From Ciceribacter sp. L1K22 (lineage in GTDB: Bacteria > Pseudomonadota > Alphaproteobacteria > Rhizobiales > Rhizobiaceae): 64,000 nt of DNA. Made by a program: the position numbers and the translations under genes. Of the stretch, positions 58,601-64,000 are shown piece after piece. How positions within the stretch are numbered: the first letter of the stretch is position 1; each line of letters opens with the position of its first letter. The notes under the pieces were generated by a model, which worked only from the letters and a program-made list of their open reading frames with translations, was not told the origin of the DNA and did not search any database. The stretch is from the NCBI RefSeq assembly GCF_017599385.1, contig NZ_JAGFPK010000002.1, positions 372,001 through 436,000 of the forward strand, written 5' to 3'.

Positions 58601-59239
58601 TCAGCCGGAGAGAGCCGCAGCTTCAGCCGCAAGCTTGGTAATGCCCGCCCAGTCTCCTGCCGCGACGAGTTCCTTGGGCGCGACCCAGGAGCCGCCGACG
58701 CAGACCACATTTGGCAGCGACAGATAGTCCTTGGCGTTTTTCAGCGAAATGCCACCGGTGGGGCAGAACATGGTGCCGGCGAGCGGAGACGACAGCGACT
58801 TGAGATAAGCCGCACCGCCGGCCTGCTCGGCCGGGAAGAACTTGAGCACGTCGTAACCTGCCGCGCGAAGCGCCATCACCTCGCTTGCGGTCGCGGCACC
58901 CGGCAGCAGCGGCACTGGCGATGCGGCAGCGGTATCCAGCAGTTCCTTCGTCGTACCGGGGCTGACGATGAATTCCGCACCCGCCTTTACCGCGGCCTCG
59001 AAATGCGCGGGATTGAGGATCGTGCCGGCACCGGAGACGGCCCCCTCCACTTCCTGTGCAACCAACCGCACGGCTTCGAGCGCCGCCGGCGTCCGCATGG
59101 TGATCTCGATCGCCTTCAAGCCACCGGCGACCAGCGCCTTTGCGAGCGGCACGGCTGTCGCAGCGTCTTCCACGATCAAAACAGGCACGACCGGCTGCAG
59201 TTTCAGCACGGAAAGGAGCTTTTCGGTCTTGGAAGTCAT
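58601..59239 (-). CDS. eda: 2-dehydro-3-deoxy-phosphogluconate (KDPG) aldolase
   Basis: A 212-aa class I aldolase that splits KDPG to pyruvate and glyceraldehyde-3-P in the Entner-Doudoroff pathway. AIEITMRTPAALEAV carries the catalytic Glu, VLKFFPAEQAGG the Schiff-base Lys, and FCPTGGI the phosphate site. The start at ATG 59239 (MTSKTEKLL) follows GAAGGG; 59275 is also open. No edd or zwf gene is in the window. The Entner-Doudoroff route is the main sugar pathway in rhizobia. Confidence 0.95.
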   Translation of the reverse strand: MTSKTEKLLSVLKLQPVVPVLIVEDAATAVPLAKALVAGGLKAIEITMRTPAALEAVRLVAQEVEGAVSGAGTILNPAHFEAAVKAGAEFIVSPGTTKELLDTAAASPVPLLPGAATASEVMALRAAGYDVLKFFPAEQAGGAAYLKSLSSPLAGTMFCPTGGISLKNAKDYLSLPNVVCVGGSWVAPKELVAAGDWAGITKLAAEAAALSG

Positions 59240-59400
59240 GGCGACGCCCTTCTTAAAACGATTGAAATTGGCCAAGGATTAGCCCGCGCCAGTCTCGTTG
59301 TCGAGACAAATGCGCGCTGCGCGGCGCAACCGATTTGCCTGTGCCGCGTTTTCGGCTAAGCTTCTTCTAGTGCCGGACCGGGACAGGACGGGTAAGTGTA

Positions 59401-59889
59401 ATGGCCAAGGAAATCGAACGCAAATTCCTCGTCGTCGATGACAGTTGGAGGGCGGCGGTGAAAACGGCGACCGCCCTGCGCCAGGCCTACATCGCAAGCA
59501 GCGACGACCGCTCCGTTCGCATTCGCACCCGCGACGACACCTCCGCGAGATTGACGATCAAGATCGGAAAATCGGCTCTGGTGCGGGACGAATTCGAGTA
59601 TGATATTCCCATGGCCGATGCACGCGAGATGATGCAGCTCGCGCTCGGAAACATCATCGAAAAGGTGCGCTACACCGTCGATGTCGCAGGCTTTCTCTGG
59701 GAAATCGATGTCTTTGAAGGCCCCTATCGCGGTCTCGTGATCGCCGAAGTGGAACTCGCGTCCGAAGCTGATCGTCCGACGATACCGAAGTGGGTTGGCC
59801 GCGAGGTCACCGGTGACCGCCGATACTCCAATCAGGGACTGGCTAACGAGCGCCTGAAGCCGGAATTGGTTCATGCCCTACCGAATTAG
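59401..59889 (+). CDS. CYTH-domain protein (inorganic triphosphatase type)
   Basis: A 162-aa tunnel-fold phosphohydrolase. The EIERKF motif at residues 4-9 gives the metal/phosphate-binding ExExK signature. VRIRTRDDTSARLTIK supplies basic tunnel residues, and FLWEIDVFEGPYRGLVIAEVEL the acidic strands. Members hydrolyse triphosphate or other polyphosphates. It overlaps the CHAD gene by 17 bases; in many bacteria CYTH and CHAD are one fused protein, so the pair probably acts on polyphosphate together. Frame is plain from the N-terminus. Confidence 0.9.
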   Translation: MAKEIERKFLVVDDSWRAAVKTATALRQAYIASSDDRSVRIRTRDDTSARLTIKIGKSALVRDEFEYDIPMADAREMMQLALGNIIEKVRYTVDVAGFLWEIDVFEGPYRGLVIAEVELASEADRPTIPKWVGREVTGDRRYSNQGLANERLKPELVHALPN

Positions 59890-60787
59890 GCCGCGGCACG
59901 CCTTTGCGAAGGAAATCCGGCGCATAGTCAAAAGCCAGTTGGAAAAAGCCGTCGAGGTACTCGAGCAGCAGCCAAGCGGAATCCATGAAGCCGTCCACGA
60001 GGCCCGCAAGAAGTTCAAGCGGGTCCGTGGCTTGTACAGACTGGTGGCGCGAGGACGCGGTGATTTCCGACGCATTGAAAACGCGCGTCTGCGCGACACG
60101 GCACGAGCCCTCTCTGCGGTCCGGGATGCCGGTGCGCTCGTCGAAACGGTGAGCCAGCTCGAAGCCCGTTGCAAGACCGAGGGAGAGAGCCAGGCCGTCG
60201 CAGCGACGCTGCAGGCCCTGAGGGACCGTCGTGACAGGATTGCCGCAGCAGAAACCGGCCTGTCATCCAAGGTCGCGACCGCAATAGCGGAAAGCCGACA
60301 GGCTATCGATGCGATAAACAGCCTTGAGCTGGAGGACGCACCGCGCGACGCCGCCCGGCATCTGAAGAAAGCCTGGACGAAGACGCTTGCTGGCGCACAC
60401 GAGGCGCTCGACGGGTGCCATCATCTGGCAGACCCCGAAAAGTTTCACGAACTCCGCAAGTCCGCGCAGACCTACTGGATGTGCCTTTCACTGCTGCGCG
60501 ACATATGGCCTTCCGCGATACGCGCCAAGCGGACGGAGGCAAAGGCATTGGTCGATGCCCTTGGTCACGAGCACGATATCTCGATCCTGGCAACCGTGCT
60601 CGATGAGGAGCCGGGTTTGCTGGGCGATGAGGAGCTTTCACATCTCCTCAGCCTCATCATCCGGTCCCAGCAGGAAATCCGCCAGTCCGCCTTGGCCATG
60701 GCTGACCGCGTATTTGCCGACGAGCCGAAGATGGAAGCCAGGGTCATCGCGAAACTCTGGAGTCTTGCATCCAAAAACGAAAGCTAA
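59873..60787 (+). CDS. CHAD-domain protein
   Basis: A 304-aa all-helical protein rich in conserved His and Arg (HEAVHEARKKFKRVRGLYRLV, LHELRKSAQTYWMCL-like FHELRKSAQTYWMCL, DALGHEHDISILA). CHAD domains bind polyphosphate through this basic surface and locate proteins to polyphosphate granules. The start lies inside the end of the CYTH gene, so translation is coupled. The third gene on this strand, a WYL regulator, follows after 38 bp. Confidence 0.9.
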   Translation: MPYRIRPRHAFAKEIRRIVKSQLEKAVEVLEQQPSGIHEAVHEARKKFKRVRGLYRLVARGRGDFRRIENARLRDTARALSAVRDAGALVETVSQLEARCKTEGESQAVAATLQALRDRRDRIAAAETGLSSKVATAIAESRQAIDAINSLELEDAPRDAARHLKKAWTKTLAGAHEALDGCHHLADPEKFHELRKSAQTYWMCLSLLRDIWPSAIRAKRTEAKALVDALGHEHDISILATVLDEEPGLLGDEELSHLLSLIIRSQQEIRQSALAMADRVFADEPKMEARVIAKLWSLASKNES

Positions 60788-60790
60788 ATA

Positions 60791-60831
60791 CTGACACATA
60801 ATGTCAGCATGCATCTGCTATATCGATGCAT
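60791..60831. promoter_or_regulatory. Two adjacent inverted repeats at the start of the WYL regulator gene
   Basis: CTGACA-CATAA-TGTCAG (60791-60807) is followed by ATGCATC-N9-GATGCAT (60809-60831), the latter covering the start codon. Together they suggest autoregulation by the encoded regulator, or occlusion of its ribosome-binding site. Confidence 0.5.
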
Positions 60832-61530
60832 ATGAGCCGTTCCGTCCGCCTTCTCGACCTGCTGCAGATCCTGCGCCGCCATCGCCAGGCGGTGAGCGGG
60901 CAGGTTTTGGCCGACGAACTCGGGATTTCGCTGCGCACCCTTTACCGGGACATCTCCGCGCTGCAGGCCCAGGGCGCCGATATCGAAGGCGAACCCGGGG
61001 TAGGCTACATGCTCCGCCCCGGCTACATGCTGCCGCCGCTGATGTTTTCCGTCGAGGAGATCGAAGCGCTGGTGCTGGGATCGCGCTGGGTCTCCAGCCG
61101 TGCCGACAACGAGCTGAACGAGGCCGCCCGCAATGCGCTTGCCAAGATCGAGGCGGTGCTGCCCTCCGACCTTCGCAACCACCTGCACAATTCCGGCCTT
61201 CTGGTTTACCCCGGCGACGGTGTCGGCGACGGCATCATCGACGTTGCGCTGGTGCGCCGGGCGATCCGCGAGGAACGCAAGCTCGATATCGGCTACAAGG
61301 ACGTCAACGACCGGGAGAGCGAGCGTACGATCTGGCCGATCGCTCTGGGCTACTTCGAGAAGCAACGTATCATCGTTGGCTGGTGCGAACTTCGCCAGGC
61401 CTTCCGCCATTTCCGCACAGATCGCGTGGTTCGGCTTGATGCGATCGCAGACCGTTACCCCCGCCGCCGGACACAATTGCTCAAGGAGTGGCGCAGCGCG
61501 CTGGAGAGCAATCATGGGCATACATACTGA
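60826..61530 (+). CDS. YafY-type transcriptional regulator with WYL domain
   Basis: A 234-aa regulator. The HTH is RSVRLLDLLQILRRHRQAVSGQVLADELGISLRTLYRDISALQAQGADI, typical of DeoR-like HTH_11 proteins. The C-terminal WYL-type ligand domain includes KLDIGYKDVNDRESERTIWPIALGYFEKQRIIVGWCELRQAFRHFRTDRV. WYL domains sense small molecules or nucleic acid. ATG 60826 and 60832 are both possible starts and lie inside a dyad. It might regulate itself or the divergent/adjacent genes. Confidence 0.9.
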   Translation: MHMSRSVRLLDLLQILRRHRQAVSGQVLADELGISLRTLYRDISALQAQGADIEGEPGVGYMLRPGYMLPPLMFSVEEIEALVLGSRWVSSRADNELNEAARNALAKIEAVLPSDLRNHLHNSGLLVYPGDGVGDGIIDVALVRRAIREERKLDIGYKDVNDRESERTIWPIALGYFEKQRIIVGWCELRQAFRHFRTDRVVRLDAIADRYPRRRTQLLKEWRSALESNHGHTY

Positions 61531-61539
61531 ATGTATGTA
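61521..61539. promoter_or_regulatory. Inverted repeat across the stop codon of the WYL regulator gene
   Basis: TACATAC-TGAAT-GTATGTA, 7-bp arms with a 5-base spacer that contains the TGA stop. It lies 89 bp before trhO. It has the same arm-spacer design as the dyad before the WYL gene, but different arm sequence. It could be an operator for trhO or a weak hairpin. Confidence 0.4.
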
Positions 61540-61627
61540 AATTTGACAAAGCGCAAAGCGAAGCGGAACGGCGGATTTTAAGCCTTCGGCGATTGCGAAA
61601 AGCCCGGCCAGACTGTATTTCCGGCGC

Positions 61628-62572
61628 ATGACCGACAGCCTTCAATCCATCCGCCATGAAGAAGGCGGCGCGTTTCTCGTCGCCGCGCTCTATCACTTTG
61701 TCCGTTTTCCGGAATTCGAAAGCTTCCGCGAGCCGCTTCTGGCACTTTGTCGCGAGACCGGTGTGAAGGGTACTCTGTTGCTGGCGGCGGAAGGCATAAA
61801 CGGCACGATTGCCGGTACCGACGAGGGTATCGGACGGGTTCTCGCGTTCATCCGCGCCCGGCCGGAATTTGCCGCTCTGGTGCACAAGGAAAGCAGGGCC
61901 TCCAAAATGCCCTTCCTGCGCATGAAGGTGCGTCTGAAGCGGGAGATTGTGACAATGGGCGTCGAGGGCATCGACCCCAACAAGGTGGTCGGCACCTATG
62001 TCGAGCCGAAGGACTGGAACGCATTGATCTCCGATCCGGAAACCATCGTGATCGACACCCGCAACGACTACGAAACCGCGATCGGCATCTTCAAGGGCGC
62101 GATCGATCCCAACATCAAGACATTCCGCGACTTCCCCGACTGGGTCCGCAACAATCCCGGCCTTCACAACAAGCCGAAGATCGCGATGTACTGCACCGGC
62201 GGCATCCGCTGCGAGAAGTCCACCGCCTTTGCCAAGGAACTGGGCTTTGACGAGGTCTACCATCTGAAGGGCGGCATCCTGAAATATCTGGAGGAAGTGC
62301 CGCCCGAGGAAAGCCTCTGGGAAGGCGCCTGCTTCGTCTTCGATGATCGCGTCTCCGTCACGCATGGGCTCGCAGAAGGCGAACACAAACTCTGCCATGC
62401 CTGCCGCTATCCGCTGACCGCAGAAGAGGTAACCTCCCCTCTATTCGAGGAAGGCGTCACATGCCCGCATTGCTACAATGAGCGGACGGACGAGGATCGG
62501 CAGCGCTATCGCCAGCGGCAGGCGCAGATCGAACTTGCGAAGAAGCGCGGCGAGAAGCATCTCGGAAGCTGA
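61628..62572 (+). CDS. trhO: tRNA uridine-34 hydroxylase, rhodanese family
   Basis: A 314-aa protein of the YceA family that hydroxylates U34 of certain tRNAs, a step towards 5-(carboxy)methoxyuridine. The N-terminal acylphosphatase-like part includes [22 protein letters not shown]. The rhodanese domain has the active Cys189 in [15 protein letters not shown]. The C-terminus has a cysteine cluster ([26 protein letters not shown]) that may bind metal. The length matches the family. No RBS is strong before ATG 61628. Confidence 0.93.
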   Translation: MTDSLQSIRHEEGGAFLVAALYHFVRFPEFESFREPLLALCRETGVKGTLLLAAEGINGTIAGTDEGIGRVLAFIRARPEFAALVHKESRASKMPFLRMKVRLKREIVTMGVEGIDPNKVVGTYVEPKDWNALISDPETIVIDTRNDYETAIGIFKGAIDPNIKTFRDFPDWVRNNPGLHNKPKIAMYCTGGIRCEKSTAFAKELGFDEVYHLKGGILKYLEEVPPEESLWEGACFVFDDRVSVTHGLAEGEHKLCHACRYPLTAEEVTSPLFEEGVTCPHCYNERTDEDRQRYRQRQAQIELAKKRGEKHLGS

Positions 62573-62574
62573 AA

Positions 62575-62946
62575 TCAGGCTGTGACGGCCCGCATGTCAC
62601 GCGCTGACTCAGGCGCAGGAGTGACCTTGTGCCGGGCCTTCACGTTTTCGACCTCGTCGCGCAGCAATTCAAATGCAACGATCGCCTTGTGCTGCTCCGG
62701 CGTCAGCGACTGCCTGTCCAATTGCTCGATCAGCACCGCCATGGCATCACTGATCTGACCGATCTGCCGCCCGTAGCTCGCAACATCGCGCACCACTTCC
62801 GCCTCGATGTCCGGATCGGCCGAAGGACCGAGATCGATCTTCAGGTTAAGCAGGCCGAACTGCGAGGCTGCCGGAGAAAACACCCAGGTCCAGGGATTGA
62901 TCGTCTGCGTGACATCGCCCGATAGCGGCAATTGAAAACGTGCCAT
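62575..62946 (-). CDS. Hypothetical protein, 123 aa
   Basis: A small soluble protein without signal peptide. The N-terminus ARFQLPLSGDVTQTINPWTWVFSP is hydrophobic-aromatic; the rest is helical and charged (EAEVVRDVASYGRQIGQISDAMAVLIEQLDRQSLTPEQHKAIVAFELLRDEVENVK), so a coiled coil is likely. Start ATG 62946 has GGAGGG 6 bases upstream. Its end lies 3 bases from the trhO stop (convergent). Similar conserved hypotheticals occur in Rhizobiaceae as far as I recall; function unknown. Confidence 0.7.
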   Translation of the reverse strand: MARFQLPLSGDVTQTINPWTWVFSPAASQFGLLNLKIDLGPSADPDIEAEVVRDVASYGRQIGQISDAMAVLIEQLDRQSLTPEQHKAIVAFELLRDEVENVKARHKVTPAPESARDMRAVTA

Positions 62947-62998
62947 GTCGCCCTCCACAACCGAAGGACGTATAATCCGCTGTTATCCCGCAAAACAC

Positions 62999-63028
62999 AA
63001 GAGGCATCCGCTTGCACGGATGCCTCTT
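62999..63028 (-). terminator. Terminator of the methionine transporter operon
   Basis: A 12-bp perfect stem AAGAGGCATCCG / CGGATGCCTCTT with a 6-base loop, 23 bases past the metQ stop. On the minus strand a TTGTGTTTT tract follows. Confidence 0.85.
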
Positions 63029-63051
63029 CCAATCGATGACGTGTTGTCGAC

Positions 63052-63831
63052 TTACCAGGCGGGAACAACCGCACCCTTGAACTCAGCCGCGATGAAGTCC
63101 TTAACCGGCTGGCTGTGATAGGCCTCGACCAGAGTCTTGACCCACTCGGCATCCTTGTCCACTGCGCGAACGGCGATCACGTTGATATAGGGGGCCTTCT
63201 CGCTCTCGCGGGCGATCGGGTCCTTGCCCGGGTCGAGGCCGGCCTCGAGCGCGTAGTTCGTATTGATGACCGATGCATCGACGTCATCCAGGCTGCGCGG
63301 CAGCTGAGCGGCGTCGAGTTCGGCGAACTCAAGGTTCTTGGGATTTTCGGTGACGTCAGCCGGACCGACCTTCAAACCGGCCTCAGCGTTCAGCTTGATC
63401 AGGCCCTTGTCGGCGAGGATCAGCAGTGCCCGGCCGCCATTGGTCGGATCGTTCGGGATCGAGATGGTCGCACCGTCGGCGAGTTCCCCAAGGCTCTTCA
63501 GCTTCTTGGAGTAGATACCCATCGGGAAGTTGACGGTCTGGGCGACGCTGACAAGCTCAAAGCCACGATCCGCGACCTGGTTGTCGAGATAGGGCTGATG
63601 CTGAAAGGAATTCGCCTGCAGGTCGCCGTCGGCCAGCGCCTGATTAGGCACGACATAATCCGAAAACTCCAGGATTTCGAGATCGAGGCCCTTCTCGGCC
63701 GCGACTTCTTTCACCTTCTCCATGATCTGCGCATGGGGGCCGGGCGTGACGCCGATCTTGATAGTTTCCGCGAACGCGGCTCCGGCCGAAAAGATGGCAG
63801 CGAGCGAGGCTGCCAGAACGAGAGTCTTCAT
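63052..63831 (-). CDS. metQ: Methionine ABC transporter substrate-binding protein (NlpA/MetQ family)
   Basis: A 259-aa periplasmic binding protein for methionine. The signal peptide is MKTLVLAASLAAIFSAGAAFA with cleavage before ETIKIG; there is no lipobox Cys, unlike enterobacterial MetQ. The fold is shown by VTPGPHAQIMEKVKEVAAEKGLDLEI, FQHQPYLDNQVADRG, FPMGIYSKKLKSL and SIPNDPTNGGRALLIL. It follows the end of metI by 40 bases on the same strand and is closed by a terminator, so it is the last gene of a metN-metI-metQ operon. Confidence 0.93.
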   Translation of the reverse strand: MKTLVLAASLAAIFSAGAAFAETIKIGVTPGPHAQIMEKVKEVAAEKGLDLEILEFSDYVVPNQALADGDLQANSFQHQPYLDNQVADRGFELVSVAQTVNFPMGIYSKKLKSLGELADGATISIPNDPTNGGRALLILADKGLIKLNAEAGLKVGPADVTENPKNLEFAELDAAQLPRSLDDVDASVINTNYALEAGLDPGKDPIARESEKAPYINVIAVRAVDKDAEWVKTLVEAYHSQPVKDFIAAEFKGAVVPAW

Positions 63832-63871
63832 GATGGTCTCCTTGGTTTCCTGTTTTTCCTTGGGAGGGAAT

Positions 63872-64000
63872 TCAGTTTTTGCGATTTCGCTTGTCGAAGC
63901 GTCGCGCCAGCGCGTCTCCGGCGCTCTGCACCGCCTGGACCAGCAGGATCAGCACCACGACGACCGCCAGCATGACCTCGGGCATGAAGCGCTGATAGCC
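63872..64000 (-). CDS. metI: Methionine ABC transporter permease, C-terminal end only
   Basis: The last 42 codons and stop of a frame that enters from the right edge. The sequence YQRFMPEVMLAVVVVLILLVQAVQSAGD, then a basic tail, matches the final transmembrane helix and C-terminus of MetI permeases. Together with metQ downstream it identifies the methionine importer. Confidence 0.85.
   Translation of the reverse strand, partial: GYQRFMPEVMLAVVVVLILLVQAVQSAGDALARRFDKRNRKN

Overview
The window looks like chromosomal DNA of an alphaproteobacterium of the order Hyphomicrobiales, most likely Rhizobiaceae (Rhizobium/Agrobacterium-like). The pointers are a soxBDAG sarcosine oxidase operon, a glgP-glgB-glgC-glgA-pgm-glgX cluster, an alphaproteobacterial aa3-oxidase subunit IV, an Omp25/RopB-like porin, a rhizobial-type S21 protein and an alphaproteobacterial ornithine decarboxylase with a long leader. 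GC content is high and coding density is about 90%. I saw no rRNA or tRNA gene, insertion sequence, integrase, CRISPR array or prophage, so this reads as stable backbone. The species assignment is inferred from gene content, not from a search.

Left part (1-14 kb): a cut-off secreted nuclease-like gene; manC (GDP-mannose synthesis); a four-gene TetR-HlyD-ABC ATPase-ABC permease export operon with a clear palindromic operator; a tightly packed three-gene amidoligase/transglutaminase cluster (transglutaminase-DUF2126, circularly permuted ATP-grasp-alpha-E, transglutaminase), which is the least understood system here; and a TadG-like von Willebrand protein.

14-25 kb: a complete glycogen operon in which synthesis (GlgC, GlgA, GlgB), breakdown (GlgP, GlgX) and phosphoglucomutase (Pgm) genes are co-oriented and closely spaced or overlapping. 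25-34 kb: a MaoC hydratase, a DUF2332 protein, the reverse-strand soxBDAG operon, rpsU, a TPR lipoprotein and a cytochrome oxidase subunit IV.

34-46 kb: a GGDEF-EAL protein whose cyclase motif is degenerate; a split TRAP transporter (permeases on +, binding protein convergent on -); a class-I amidotransferase (PuuD-like); an AprI-like inhibitor; a LacI regulator with a 2-hydroxyacid dehydrogenase; a MarR regulator divergent from a creatininase-family amidohydrolase; and a KpsC/KpsS-like glycosyltransferase.

46-64 kb: a His-rich CobW metal GTPase coupled to a WD40 protein; OmpW behind an exact FNR/FixK-type box; an Omp25-like porin; a secreted unknown; ornithine/lysine decarboxylase with a structured leader and an overlapping Arg-rich upstream ORF; a LysR regulator; a DUF1007-NicO nickel/cobalt pair; GNATs; DUF533; eda; a CYTH-CHAD pair; a WYL regulator; trhO; and the end of a methionine ABC transporter operon (metI-metQ), cut by the right edge.

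Starts were moved inward from the longest possible frame in many genes, using ribosome-binding sites, neighbour overlaps and family N-termini. Regulatory sites were found by reading for dyads and consensus matches and are hypotheses.
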